A DNA stretch of 64,000 nucleotides, taken from the NCBI RefSeq assembly GCF_034676705.1, contig NZ_JAUCBS010000013.1, forward strand, positions 694,501-758,500, written 5' to 3'. The DNA is from Gemmobacter sp. (lineage in GTDB: Bacteria; Pseudomonadota; Alphaproteobacteria; Rhodobacterales; Rhodobacteraceae). Shown here piece by piece: positions 16,417-26,597 of the stretch. How positions within the stretch are numbered: the first letter of the stretch is position 1; every line of letters starts with the position of its first letter. Below the pieces are notes generated by a model. The model searched no databases. It had not been told where the DNA came from and was given only the letters and a program-made list of their open reading frames with translations. A program made the translations under genes and the position numbers.

Positions 16417-17289
16417 ATGCTGTTCGCTGTCCTGATCGCCAAACCCGACACGCTGGACCCGGTGCTGGCCGAATCGTTGCGCACCGCCTGGGGCGGGGGC
16501 AGCCCGCGCTGGCTGTCGCTGGGGCAGGCGCTGGAGTTTCCGGTGATGGATGTGCCCGGGAATTTCCGCGCCGTCTGGCAGGATCTGCAAAGCATGGGGG
16601 TGGACCTGAACCTTGTGCCGGCCGAGGGGCGGCGCAAGCGGATGCTGCTGGCCGACATGGACAGCACGATGATCGGTCAGGAATGCATCGACGAACTGGC
16701 CGATCTGGCCGGGGTGGGGGCGCATGTGGCCGCGATCACCGCCCGCGCCATGAATGGCGAGCTGGATTTCGAGGCGGCGCTGAAGGAACGGGTCGGGCTG
16801 CTGAAGGGCCTGCCGGAATCGGTGATCGGCCGGGTGCTGGCCGAACGCATCACCTATACCCCCGGCGGGCGCGAGCTGATTGCGACCATGCATGCGAATG
16901 GCGGGCATGCCGCGCTGGTGTCGGGCGGGTTCACGGCCTTTACCTCGGCGGTGGCGGCGCATCTGGGGTTCGACGAACACCGCGCCAATACGCTGCTGGC
17001 CGAAGGTGGCGCGCTGACCGGGCAGGTGGCCATGCCGATCCTGGGCCGGCAAGCCAAGGTGGATGCGCTGGACGAAATCTCGGCCCGGCTGGGCATCGGT
17101 GCGGGTGATGTGCTGGCGGTGGGCGATGGCGCGAACGATCTGGGCATGCTGCACCGGGCCGGCATGGGCGTGGCGTTGCATGCCAAGCCCAGCGTGGCGG
17201 CCCAGTGCGAGATCCGGGTGAACCATGGCGATCTGACCGCGCTGCTGTTCCTGCAAGGCTACGCGGTCGAGGAGTTCGTGGCGGCCTGA
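16417..17289 (+). CDS. serB: Phosphoserine phosphatase
   Basis: 290 residues. The C-terminal 210 are a HAD phosphatase: motif I DMDSTM at residues 80-85 with the nucleophilic aspartate, motif II VSGGFTAF, a lysine in RQAKVDAL, and motif IV GDGANDLGML. The N-terminal 75 residues form the smaller domain seen in proteobacterial SerB. It releases phosphate from phosphoserine, the last step of serine synthesis. It is divergent from serC, with which it shares a 167-base control region. Confidence 0.95.
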   Translation: MLFAVLIAKPDTLDPVLAESLRTAWGGGSPRWLSLGQALEFPVMDVPGNFRAVWQDLQSMGVDLNLVPAEGRRKRMLLADMDSTMIGQECIDELADLAGVGAHVAAITARAMNGELDFEAALKERVGLLKGLPESVIGRVLAERITYTPGGRELIATMHANGGHAALVSGGFTAFTSAVAAHLGFDEHRANTLLAEGGALTGQVAMPILGRQAKVDALDEISARLGIGAGDVLAVGDGANDLGMLHRAGMGVALHAKPSVAAQCEIRVNHGDLTALLFLQGYAVEEFVAA

Positions 17290-17294
17290 CCGGA

Positions 17295-18620
17295 TCAGAA
17301 CAGGTCGATCTGCGCCGAGAGGGTGGCGGCGGTCTGGCCGTCGATCCGCACCACGTCGGTGCCGAATGTCAGCAGCAGGCCGGTGGCAGCCTGGCTGGCG
17401 AACTGATCCAGCACCTGCGCGACCGTCAGCCCGCCGCCCCACAACGCGCTGTCCAGCAGCAGGCGGTCGCCGGCGGCCCCGTCGAAATCGACGATGATGT
17501 CGCGTTGCGCGCCATCGGCAAAGACAAAGGCATCTGCGCCGCCGCCGCCTGTCAGGCGGTCGTTTCCGGTGCCGCCCTCCAGCCGGTCGGCCCCCGCGCC
17601 GCCGGCCAGCCGGTCGTTGCCGGCACCACCGATCAGCGTATCGTTGCCGGCCCCGCCTTGCAGCATGTCGGCCCCGTCATGGCCGGATAGCCGATCATTG
17701 CCGCCATTGCCGCGCAGCGTGTCGGCGCCCTTGCCCCCGGTCAGGGCATTGGCCGCACTGTTGCCCCCGATCGCCAGCCCCGCCACGCCCAATGCCACCG
17801 CCTTGGCAAACCCGGCGCCCAGCACCACATTGCCCGAGGTCAGCACCGTGCCATCGGCCAGCAGGTCCAGCTTGACGTTGCCGCCTGTCAGATCGGCCGT
17901 CAGGCTGCGCTGGGTGCCATTCCAGGAAAAGCTGATGGCAACGGCGCTGCCCGGCGTCACGCCAACGGCATAGCCCCCTGCGCTGGCTGCGGTTGCGGTG
18001 CTGCCCGCTGCGGCAATCGTGGCCCCGCCGCGCCCTTCGCCGATGTCATAGAACAGGTCGCCGTCCAGATCGTCGTAGACGACCCCGGTGACAAAGGCGC
18101 GGTTGCCCGAGGTGGCAAAGATCTGCGTGATCATCGAGGCGTTGTAGTCGCGCCCGCCCGAGGTGTAGGTGCCGATCTCGTTGCCGATGCCGGTTTCGCG
18201 GTAAGCGTCGTTCAGCATGTTGGCGCGGTGGCCGGCGCTGTTGAACAGCCCGGAATACAGCTGCGTGATCGCCTGGCCCGGATTGATGGTGCCGGTCGTG
18301 CCGGTCAGTCCGATGTTTTCCCCCACGCGCCAGGCGCCGGTCAGGGCATAGCCGGCATCGCCGACGCGATCCCTCACGCTGGAGCCGCCAGCGCCGGTGT
18401 GGCTGAAGATGTCTGTCGCCAGCATCCACAGCGAATGGCCGGTCGCCGCCGATTCCAGCAGTGCATTGGGGGCCAGAACCTGCCGCGCGCTGCCGTCCAG
18501 CGTGCCGGCGGCCAGGCCTGCGTTCAGCGATATCCCCAGACGCGTGGCCTCGGCCTGCGGATCAAGACGGGCACGGTTCACCAGTTCAAGGAAATACTGT
18601 TCGTAGGCATTCAAGGCCAT
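17295..18620 (-). CDS. Secreted CAP-domain protein with RTX calcium-binding repeats
   Basis: 441 residues. Residues 7-170 are a CAP/SCP domain (QYFLELVNRARLDPQ; GHRANMLNDAYRETGIG; metal-site histidine in IFSHTGAGG). A linker leads to RTX repeats from about 294 to 365 (GGKGADTLRGNGGNDRLSG, QGGAGNDTLIGGAGND). The C-terminal tail ends SAQIDLF. There is no N-terminal signal peptide, which fits export by a type I secretion system reading a C-terminal signal, with calcium-induced folding outside. No transporter genes are adjacent. The ATG at 18618-18620 follows AGGAG. It converges with serB, five bases apart. Confidence 0.9.
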   Translation of the reverse strand: MALNAYEQYFLELVNRARLDPQAEATRLGISLNAGLAAGTLDGSARQVLAPNALLESAATGHSLWMLATDIFSHTGAGGSSVRDRVGDAGYALTGAWRVGENIGLTGTTGTINPGQAITQLYSGLFNSAGHRANMLNDAYRETGIGNEIGTYTSGGRDYNASMITQIFATSGNRAFVTGVVYDDLDGDLFYDIGEGRGGATIAAAGSTATAASAGGYAVGVTPGSAVAISFSWNGTQRSLTADLTGGNVKLDLLADGTVLTSGNVVLGAGFAKAVALGVAGLAIGGNSAANALTGGKGADTLRGNGGNDRLSGHDGADMLQGGAGNDTLIGGAGNDRLAGGAGADRLEGGTGNDRLTGGGGADAFVFADGAQRDIIVDFDGAAGDRLLLDSALWGGGLTVAQVLDQFASQAATGLLLTFGTDVVRIDGQTAATLSAQIDLF

Positions 18621-18759
18621 CGGGCGCTCCTGTCCGGCGGGATGGTCCGCCTTGCCCGCCCGCGGTGCCGCAGCTGCCCCCATTCGGGCAAGGCCGCACT
18701 GGCGCATCGCGCGGGCCTCGGCGATAGTCCGCCCGTCGAAACAGGGTCGGAGAGCGGAT

Positions 18760-19695
18760 TTGCGCAAACGCATCATCATAGACACGGATCCGGGGCAGGA
18801 TGACGCGGTGGCGATCCTGCTGGCGCTGGCCAGCCCGGAAATCGAGGTGCTGGGCCTTACCTGCGTTGCCGGCAACGTGCCGCTGGCGCGCACCACGCGC
18901 AATGCGCGGGTGGTCTGCGAACTGGCGGGGCGGCCGGACCTGCCGGTCTTTGCCGGTTGCGACCGGCCGATGCGCCGGGTGCTGGTGACGGCGGAACATG
19001 TGCATGGCAAGACGGGGCTGGATGGTGCCGACCTGCCGGAACCCGTGATGCCGCTGCAACCGGGCCATGCGGTGGATTTCCTGATCGAGACGTTGCGGGC
19101 CGAACCGCCGGGCACCGTCACGCTGGTGCCCATCGGGCCGCTGACCAATATCGGCACCGCGCTGGAACGTGCGCCCGACATTGCCAGCCGCATCAAGCGC
19201 ATCGTCCTGATGGGCGGCGCCTATTTCGAGGTCGGCAACATCACCCCGGCGGCCGAATTCAACATCCATGTCGATCCCGAGGCGGCGGCGCTGGTGTTCG
19301 GATCGGGGATCCCGCTGGTGGTGGTGCCGCTGGACGTGACGCACAAGGCGCTGACCACGCCGCCCCGCATTGCCGCCTTTCGCGCGCTGGGAACCCCGGT
19401 GGGCGATGCGGTGGCCGGCTGGACCGATTTTTTCGAACGCTTCGACATGGCGAAATACGGCAGCGACGGCGCCCCCCTGCACGATCCCTGCACCATCGCC
19501 TGGATCCTGCGCCCCGACCTGTTTTCCGGCCGCGAGATCAACGTGGAGATCGAGACCGAAGGGCAGTTCACCACCGGCATGACGGTGGCCGACTGGTGGC
19601 GCGTATCGGGCCGGGCACCCAACGCCCTGTTCCTGCGCGATGTCGATGCCGACGGGTTCTATGCGCTGGTCACCGAACGGCTGGGGCGGCTGTAG
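18760..19695 (+). CDS. Inosine-uridine-preferring nucleoside hydrolase
   Basis: 311 residues of the IUNH fold. The N-terminal DTDPGQDDAVAILLAL is the calcium-binding aspartate cluster that defines the family. Others are VAGNVPLARTTRN, the EHVHGKTGLDG loop, VLMGGAYFEVGNITP and the C-terminal HDPCTIAWILRPDLF with the catalytic histidine. It cleaves ribonucleosides to base and ribose in the cytoplasm. The start is a TTG at 18760-18762, eight bases after GGAGAG; no ATG gives a sensible N-terminus. Divergent from the CAP/RTX gene. Confidence 0.93.
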   Translation: MRKRIIIDTDPGQDDAVAILLALASPEIEVLGLTCVAGNVPLARTTRNARVVCELAGRPDLPVFAGCDRPMRRVLVTAEHVHGKTGLDGADLPEPVMPLQPGHAVDFLIETLRAEPPGTVTLVPIGPLTNIGTALERAPDIASRIKRIVLMGGAYFEVGNITPAAEFNIHVDPEAAALVFGSGIPLVVVPLDVTHKALTTPPRIAAFRALGTPVGDAVAGWTDFFERFDMAKYGSDGAPLHDPCTIAWILRPDLFSGREINVEIETEGQFTTGMTVADWWRVSGRAPNALFLRDVDADGFYALVTERLGRL

Positions 19696-19724
19696 GCGTG
19701 GTGCCTGCGACGGAGCGGCGCAAG

Positions 19725-19777
19725 GCGGGGGTTTCACACCCCCGCACCCCCGTGGGATATTTGTGGACAGATGAAAG
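19725..19777 (+). repeat. Intergenic hairpin-plus-core element, TTCAC-loop type, copy 6
   Basis: Eight-pair stem GCGGGGGT/ACCCCCGC with loop TTCAC (19725-19745), then core CCCCCGTGGGATATTTGTGG and ACAGATGAAAGG to 19777. It sits between the convergent nucleoside hydrolase and TraB/GumN genes. Confidence 0.77.
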
Positions 19778-19788
19778 GGGCCGCGACC

Positions 19789-20790
19789 TCAGTCCAGCGG
19801 GCTTATGGTGAACCCTTCGGCCGCCAGCAGGGCGGGGATGCCCCCGTCGCCCGGCAGATGCAGCGCGCCAAAGGCGGCCAGCACCGGGCCGCGCCCCGCC
19901 GCCTCCAGCAGCACCGGGATCCAGCTGCGGTTGCGCCGGGTCATCAGCACATCTTCCATCAGGTCGAACTGGCGGCGCAGATCGGCCGGATCCGCGCCCG
20001 GATCGGCCAGGGCACGGTCCAGCGTGAAATCCCACAGCAGTTGCGACCGGCCGGCGAAATAGGCATTGGCCAGGGTCACCGTCATGTCCTCGGGCCGGTC
20101 GGCCATGACCAGGGCGGCGCGCACCATGTCCAGCTCGCCTTCGGGGGGCAGGTTGCCGAACAGGCTGAACAGCGTGTCATAGGGTTCCAGCGCCCGAACC
20201 GGCAGGCCCCGCGCCTGCGCAGCGGCGATCAGCCGGTGATCCAGCCCCTGATCGCCCCGCCGCACCCCTTCGACCGCGCAGGGCGGAATGCCCAGCATCA
20301 TCGCCACATACCACGGCCGCAGCCGCGAGGCGACAAAGGCCGGCACGCCCCGCGCCTGCATCTCGGCCGCGACCGCCTGCCAGTCGGGTTCGGCCAGCAT
20401 CTCGGGCAGGGTCGGGCCGCTGGTCATCAGCATGAAATCGGGGCGCTTGCCGAATTCGGCCTTCAGGCGCGCCTCCTCGTCGGGGCCGGCCTCGACCAGC
20501 AGGGTGGCGGAGGTGTCCAGCATCGGCAGCAGCCGGTTCAGCAATGCATCGTGGCGGGGGTCGGGCAGGTGATAGGTGCCCGCCAGCACGATGGTCTGGT
20601 CCCCCCGCGTCGCCCGCCACAGATTGCCGCGAGCATAGGGGCGCGCCGCGCTGCGCTGTTCCAGGGCGCCACGCTCGCCGGCAGGCAGCGCCGCGATCAG
20701 ATCCTGCCCCGAACACAGGGCATGCGCCGGCCCCGCAGCGGCCATCAGCCACAGCGCAAGGCAGGCAAGCAGGGGGGCAACCAGACGCAT
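19789..20790 (-). CDS. TraB/GumN family protein, exported
   Basis: 333 residues. A signal peptide is evident (VAPLLACLALWLMAAAG ending near HALC), so the protein is periplasmic or surface-attached. The GumN/TraB signatures are the two separated motifs AGTYHLPDPRHD near the start and FGALHLPGDGGI near the end, thought to form a metal-dependent active site like that of Tiki proteases. The function in bacteria is unproven. ATG at 20788-20790 was chosen because the signal peptide begins there; an upstream in-frame ATG gives a poor leader. Confidence 0.88.
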   Translation of the reverse strand: MRLVAPLLACLALWLMAAAGPAHALCSGQDLIAALPAGERGALEQRSAARPYARGNLWRATRGDQTIVLAGTYHLPDPRHDALLNRLLPMLDTSATLLVEAGPDEEARLKAEFGKRPDFMLMTSGPTLPEMLAEPDWQAVAAEMQARGVPAFVASRLRPWYVAMMLGIPPCAVEGVRRGDQGLDHRLIAAAQARGLPVRALEPYDTLFSLFGNLPPEGELDMVRAALVMADRPEDMTVTLANAYFAGRSQLLWDFTLDRALADPGADPADLRRQFDLMEDVLMTRRNRSWIPVLLEAAGRGPVLAAFGALHLPGDGGIPALLAAEGFTISPLD

Positions 20791-20864
20791 CCGCAGGCTC
20801 CGCAAGGCCGGGGGACCATGCCACGCGCGAACCAGCCGACCAACCGGATTCTGCATGCCCGGTG

Positions 20865-20893
20865 TTGACAGGCCCTGATCAGTTGCCTAGATC
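20865..20893 (+). promoter_or_regulatory. Promoter of groES-groEL
   Basis: TTGACA at 20865-20870 and TAGATC at 20888-20893 are separated by 17 bases, a good housekeeping-sigma promoter. The expected start of transcription falls just before the CIRCE repeat. Confidence 0.7.
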
Positions 20894-20900
20894 GTCGCCA

Positions 20901-20927
20901 TTAGCACTCGGACTGGATGAGTGCTAA
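20901..20927 (+). promoter_or_regulatory. CIRCE operator (HrcA binding site)
   Basis: Exact CIRCE: TTAGCACTC (20901-20909), nine-base spacer, GAGTGCTAA (20919-20927). It lies at the predicted transcription start of groES, so the heat-shock repressor HrcA should control the operon. Confidence 0.97.
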
Positions 20928-20965
20928 CGAGACGCATCACGCTGAACTCAAGGGAGTGTTCACAG

Positions 20966-21253
20966 ATGGCATTCAAACCGCTGCATGACCGTGTGCTGGT
21001 CAAACGCGTCCAGAGCGACGAAAAGACCAAGGGCGGCCTGATCATCCCCGATACCGCCAAGGAAAAGCCCGCCGAGGGTGAAATCGTTGCGGTCGGCGAA
21101 GGCGCCCGCAAGGATTCGGGCGAACTGATCGCGATGGCGGTCAAGGCCGGCGACCGCGTGCTGTTCGGCAAATGGTCGGGCACCGAAGTGACCGTGAACG
21201 GCGAAGAACTGCTGATCATGAAGGAAAGCGACATCCTCGGCATCATTGGCTGA
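20966..21253 (+). CDS. groES: Co-chaperonin GroES
   Basis: 95 residues, full length. The N-terminal FKPLHDRVLVKRV, the mobile loop KTKGGLIIPDTAKEKP that docks on GroEL, and the C-terminal VLFGKWSGTEV are all standard. It caps the GroEL ring during folding. ATG at 20966-20968 follows AAGGGAG; the reading frame extends upstream into the CIRCE region but without coding sense. First gene of the operon, 47 bases before groEL. Confidence 0.98.
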   Translation: MAFKPLHDRVLVKRVQSDEKTKGGLIIPDTAKEKPAEGEIVAVGEGARKDSGELIAMAVKAGDRVLFGKWSGTEVTVNGEELLIMKESDILGIIG

Positions 21254-21300
21254 GTCGACCGTCGTTCCTGTCACGCAACCAGATTTGAGGAGATAGCAGC

Positions 21301-22938
<1,638 letters not shown>

Positions 22939-22958
22939 TCCGGCCGACAGGTCAGGGA

Positions 22959-22983
22959 AAGGGCGCCTTTGGGCGCCCTTTTT
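22959..22983 (+). terminator. Rho-independent terminator of groESL
   Basis: AAGGGCGCC (22959-22967), TTTG loop, GGCGCCCTT (22972-22980), continuing into a T-run to 22983. Perfect nine-pair stem. Confidence 0.93.
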
Positions 22984-23018
22984 CATTGGTGGGGATGTAT
23001 GCGGCTGGTCCCGGCGCC

Positions 23019-23090
23019 CTTTTCGCTTTGATCCAAATATCCTCGGGGGTGAATGGCCCGGAACGGGCCAGAGGGGGCAGAAGGCCCCCT
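23019..23090 (-). repeat. Intergenic core-plus-two-hairpin element, copy 7 (left half of an inverted pair)
   Basis: Core 23019-23049; hairpin A TGGCCCG/CGGGCCA with GAA loop (23054-23070); hairpin B AGGGGG/CCCCCT (23072-23090). It is mirrored by copy 8 after about 40 bases. Confidence 0.82.
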
Positions 23091-23127
23091 TTCTTGCAGC
23101 GGTCGGGTCTGGCGGGGGCAGAAGAAA

Positions 23128-23205
23128 GGGGGGCCGTCTGCCCCCCTCGGACCGGCCAGGGCCGGTCCTCACCCCCCGAGGATATTTGGATCAAAGCGAA
23201 AAGGG
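23128..23205 (+). repeat. Intergenic core-plus-two-hairpin element, copy 8 (right half of an inverted pair)
   Basis: Hairpin B GGGGGG/CCCCCC (23128-23146), hairpin A GGACCGGCC/GGCCGGTCC (23149-23168, nine pairs), core 23172-23205. Copies 7 and 8 fill the gap between the convergent groEL and Na/Ca exchanger genes. Confidence 0.82.
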
Positions 23206-23218
23206 GCTGGGATCCGGG

Positions 23219-24130
23219 CTATTGCGCGCTGACCACATAGGCGGCGTAGCCCGCCAGCAGTGCCGCGCCGACCCCGCGGCCGATCGCCGGGCGCATCAGC
23301 AGCAGGGTGGTGAACAGCAGCGTCACGCCGATCATCACCGGCAGGTCGAATGTCAGGAAACGCGGTTCGACCGGAATCGGCGCGATGATCGCGGTCAGGC
23401 CCAGGATGCCCAGGATGTTGAAGATGTTCGATCCGACGATATTGCCGATGGCGATTTCGGAATGCCGCTTCAGCGCCGCGATCAGCGAGGTGGCCAGTTC
23501 GGGCAGCGAGGTGCCGATGGCCACGATGGTCAGGCCGATGAAGGCCTCGGACACGCCGAAGCTGCGGGCGATATTGACCGATCCGTCGACCAGAAACCGC
23601 GCGCCTGCCAGCAGCGCGACAAAGCCCACCGTCAGCCACAGCAGGGACCGCCACATCGGGGCGGCGGGGCCGGTGGTTTCCGACGGCGCGCCCTGGGCAC
23701 CGCGGTAGGAGATGACCAGATAGGCGGCCAGCACCGCCAGCAGCACCACGCCCGCCGGGCGCCCGATCCAGCCCATCCAGAACAACGGCACCAGCACCAG
23801 CGCCGCGCCGATCATGCAGGCGGCGTCGCGCCGTAGCGACGCGCCAGAGACCGTGATCGGCCAGACCAGTGCCGACAGCCCGATGATCAGCAGGATGTTC
23901 CCGATGTTCGAGCCGACGATATTGCCGATGGCCAGCGCCGGCGAACCCGACAGCGCGGCCTGCACCGAAACCAGCAGTTCCGGCATCGAGGTGCCAAAGC
24001 CGACCACGGTCAGCCCGATCAGCAGGGGCGGCATGGCCAGCCGCCGGGCAATGCCGACGGCGCCGCGCACCAGCGCATCCCCGCCAAGGAACAGGCCCAC
24101 CAGGCCAATGGCGACAAACAGGTAATCCAC
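23219..24130 (-). CDS. Calcium/sodium (CaCA family) antiporter
   Basis: 303 residues with ten hydrophobic helices in two inverted repeats. Each repeat carries the alpha motif: GFGTSMPELLVSVQAAL with ALAIGNIVGSNIGNILLI, and AIGTSLPELATSLIAALK with EIAIGNIVGSNIFNILGI. These glutamates and asparagines bind Ca2+ and Na+ in the YrbG/NCX family. It exchanges Na+ (or H+) for Ca2+ across the inner membrane. The start is a GTG at 24128-24130 with AAAGGA upstream. The small membrane-protein gene ends 21 bases upstream on the same strand. Confidence 0.93.
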   Translation of the reverse strand: MDYLFVAIGLVGLFLGGDALVRGAVGIARRLAMPPLLIGLTVVGFGTSMPELLVSVQAALSGSPALAIGNIVGSNIGNILLIIGLSALVWPITVSGASLRRDAACMIGAALVLVPLFWMGWIGRPAGVVLLAVLAAYLVISYRGAQGAPSETTGPAAPMWRSLLWLTVGFVALLAGARFLVDGSVNIARSFGVSEAFIGLTIVAIGTSLPELATSLIAALKRHSEIAIGNIVGSNIFNILGILGLTAIIAPIPVEPRFLTFDLPVMIGVTLLFTTLLLMRPAIGRGVGAALLAGYAAYVVSAQ

Positions 24131-24151
24131 GATCTTCCTTTCCCTCGTCGG

Positions 24152-24475
24152 TTATCGGCGGTTGGCCCGCCAGTTTTCCCACATGCGCCACCACAATGTC
24201 AGGCGCCGGCGGCCCCGGATCAGCAGCGCGCCCACCATGGGGCGCAGCGCCGGCAGATCGACGGCCAGCAGGACAAGTCCCAAGGGCAGCATCCAGATCC
24301 CGAAGACCGGCAGGATCGCCAGGAAACTGCCAGCGACCAGCAGCAGGGCAAGCGGGATGCGCAGCAGCGCATAGGGGCGCCCCTGCAGGCCCGACAGCAG
24401 CGGGGCCAGCACCGGCAGGCGGTCGGACAGGGCGCGGATCTGGCGGTTCAGCCGGTCAAGGTTGCGGTCAGCCAT
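24152..24475 (-). CDS. Small two-helix membrane protein of unknown function
   Basis: 107 residues. Two adjacent hydrophobic stretches lie around residues 35-70 (LLRIPLALLLVAGSFLAILP; GIWMLPLGLVLLAVDLPALR), with a basic C-terminus (RGRRRLTLWWRMWENWRANR). I do not recognise a named family. The ATG at 24473-24475 is preferred over one fifteen codons upstream because the first helix then follows a short polar head. The Shine-Dalgarno is weak. It lies directly upstream of the exchanger gene. Confidence 0.6.
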   Translation of the reverse strand: MADRNLDRLNRQIRALSDRLPVLAPLLSGLQGRPYALLRIPLALLLVAGSFLAILPVFGIWMLPLGLVLLAVDLPALRPMVGALLIRGRRRLTLWWRMWENWRANRR

Positions 24476-24584
24476 GGGGCTGACCCGGGCGCGGTGGGGC
24501 GGGCATATCCTGTCCTTCATCGCGCGGGCAGGGGGCTGACCCGCCCGTGATCAGGTGGGATGCCGGTGCAGCCGCTGCAAGGGG

Positions 24585-25637
24585 TCAGGCCAGCGCGACC
24601 ATGTGGTTGTCCCACTGTGGTCCGCCGCTGCTGGCCGGGTGCAGGCCGGCATCGGTGACATGCCACAGCGCGCCGCTGCCATCGCTGGCCAGAAACCCGC
24701 GGCCGCTGGCCGCCACGCCGCAGATATCGGCGCGGCGATGCGTGGCGACGGCCCGCCCCGCGCCATCGAACAGCATCACCACCCCGCCGCGTGGCGAGGT
24801 CAGGGCGATGCGGTCGGCCGTGGCGGCAATGGATCCGGCATAGCCCTGCATGGCGAACATGTCAGCCTCGGCCGGCGGGCACAGCACCGGCGCGCTGCCC
24901 GGACGCCACAGGCCCAGCAGGGGCACCGGATCGGCCGGGTCGCCTTCCCACTGCATGGCAAAGGCGGTGCCGCCAGCGATCAGGGCCAGATGGCGGATCG
25001 AGTTCTGGTGCAGTTCGGTCGGCAGCTCGGCCTGGTCCTGCATGGTCCCATCGGGGCCGATCAGCGTCAGGTTGGGGCGCATGCTGCCGACGTTCAGCTT
25101 GCTGCGGTCGGCCGGATCGGTGGCGATGCCGCCATTCGCCACCATCAGCGCGCCCGAGGGCAGGCGCCGGATCTCGTGCGGACCGATCCCGCCCGAGGAC
25201 CATTCGCCGATGCGGCGGTATCCGGCGGTTTCCCACAGCCCGATGCGGCCTTCCGAGGTGTTGGCTACCACCTCGGATGTCATCAGCAGCGCGCCATCGG
25301 CGGAAAAGGCGCCGTGGCCGTTGAACTGGTTGGCGGCAGGCGGGGTCAGGTGGTGGCGCACTGTGCCATCGCGGCAGTCGATCACCAGCGCATAGATGCC
25401 GGGGCGGCGGGCGAATGCCACCGCATCGGGGCGGTGCGGATGGGCGGCGGCGGCATGGCCGCGCGCGGGCAGCGGCAGGGCGAACAGCGTGCCGCCGGAT
25501 TCGTCCAGCCCGTGCAGCACGTACTCCGCGCCCTGTTTGCCGGCCGACAGATAGGCTGGGTGCCCGGCATCGGCCCAGCTGGGGCGGGGCAGGGCGGCGG
25601 CGGCAAGGCCAGCCAGGAACAGGCGGCGGGTGGCCAT
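24585..25637 (-). CDS. DUF1513 periplasmic beta-propeller-like protein of the iron locus
   Basis: 350 residues. The N-terminus TRRLFLAGLAAAALPRPSWA is an export signal with a twin arginine. The mature part has repeated short beta motifs (GHGAFSADGALLMTSE; GPHEIRRLPSGALMVANGG; NSIRHLALIAGGTAFAMQWE), the DUF1513 pattern. Its job is not established, but the family is regularly found with imelysin and di-haem oxidoreductase genes in iron-uptake loci. It begins three bases after the stop of the second imelysin gene, so it is the last gene of that operon. Confidence 0.85.
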   Translation of the reverse strand: MATRRLFLAGLAAAALPRPSWADAGHPAYLSAGKQGAEYVLHGLDESGGTLFALPLPARGHAAAAHPHRPDAVAFARRPGIYALVIDCRDGTVRHHLTPPAANQFNGHGAFSADGALLMTSEVVANTSEGRIGLWETAGYRRIGEWSSGGIGPHEIRRLPSGALMVANGGIATDPADRSKLNVGSMRPNLTLIGPDGTMQDQAELPTELHQNSIRHLALIAGGTAFAMQWEGDPADPVPLLGLWRPGSAPVLCPPAEADMFAMQGYAGSIAATADRIALTSPRGGVVMLFDGAGRAVATHRRADICGVAASGRGFLASDGSGALWHVTDAGLHPASSGGPQWDNHMVALA

Positions 25638-25640
25638 GGA

Positions 25641-26597
25641 TCAATCCCCGTCCAGCGCGTTGAACCCCAGCCCCACCCCGAAATGCGGCGCGATTTCCGC
25701 CAGCAGGGTGGCGCGCGCGGCCCGGATGGCGGTTTGCAGGATTTCCACCTTCAGCCGGCCCTGCGGCGTGGTCACACCGGCCAGTGTCGGATCGCCCAGC
25801 CGGTCGGCCAGCGCCAGCGCCTTGGCAAAGGCGGCGGCGGTTTGCGGGGCATCGGGGTGCAGATCCCGCGCCATGTCGCGCGCGGCCTCCAGCGCCATGA
25901 CCACATTGCGCAGCGACCGGGCGCTGGCGCGCGCTTCGGCGCGTTCGGGGCGGGGCTGGTCAAAGCTGCCCAGCGGGCGGCCCAGCCGCTGGTCGGCGGT
26001 GAATTCCAGCGCGGTGGCCAACTGGGTCAGCAGGGCCTGCGCCACCTCCTGATCGGTCAGATATCGGCCGTTGCCAGAGGTTCCGGGCCGGGCCAGCGTT
26101 TCGGCAAATGCGGGCCATGCGGCGGCCGTTTCCGCCGCCATGCGGGCCAGATCCTGTGTGGTGGCGCGGATCAGCGGGCAGGGATCGGCGGGCAGCGCGG
26201 CATCGGGGAACAGCAGCCGTTCCAGCCCGGCAAAGCCGCGCGCCGCGACCGACTGGTCGGCAAAGCGGTCGGGCGCCAGAACGGCCGGATCGCCGGTCAG
26301 CAAGGCGCGCTGCGCCTTTTGCCCCAACCCCTTGGGATCGGGCCAAAAGGCAATCGCCAGCGCGCGGCCATCCTCCTCGACCGGGCCGATGCGGATATGG
26401 GCGACGTGCAGCCAGCTGTCCCAGGCGGCACCAAAGGCGGGGGCCAGCCCGGTGCAAGAGGATCTGGCCGCCCCATCCAGCGCCTGGGTGGCAGCGGCGA
26501 AGCGGGTGTAGTCCGCCCCGATCCGCGCCAGCGCCTCGGGCACGCCGGCATGGGCGGGGGCGGCGATCAGCAGGGCGGCGGCAAGAAACCAGCGCAT
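25641..26597 (-). CDS. Imelysin-family (M75) lipoprotein/periplasmic protein, short form
   Basis: 318 residues. A signal peptide (RWFLAAALLIAAPAHAG) leads into an all-helical imelysin domain: WDSWLHVAHIRIGPVEEDGR, GLGQKAQRALL, SVAARGFAGLERLLFPDAA. The family motif GxHxxE is replaced here by GFAGLERLLF, so the metal-site histidine is not conserved, unlike the larger imelysin of this locus. The ATG overlaps the stop of the DUF1111 gene by one base. Likely role: iron handling in the periplasm, possibly with the di-haem protein. Confidence 0.85.
   Translation of the reverse strand: MRWFLAAALLIAAPAHAGVPEALARIGADYTRFAAATQALDGAARSSCTGLAPAFGAAWDSWLHVAHIRIGPVEEDGRALAIAFWPDPKGLGQKAQRALLTGDPAVLAPDRFADQSVAARGFAGLERLLFPDAALPADPCPLIRATTQDLARMAAETAAAWPAFAETLARPGTSGNGRYLTDQEVAQALLTQLATALEFTADQRLGRPLGSFDQPRPERAEARASARSLRNVVMALEAARDMARDLHPDAPQTAAAFAKALALADRLGDPTLAGVTTPQGRLKVEILQTAIRAARATLLAEIAPHFGVGLGFNALDGD

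Noticed and set aside
23050..23170. Possible small gene or tRNA between groEL and the exchanger
   Set aside because: The sequence is fully explained by two inverted repeat elements; no cloverleaf or coding pattern is present.
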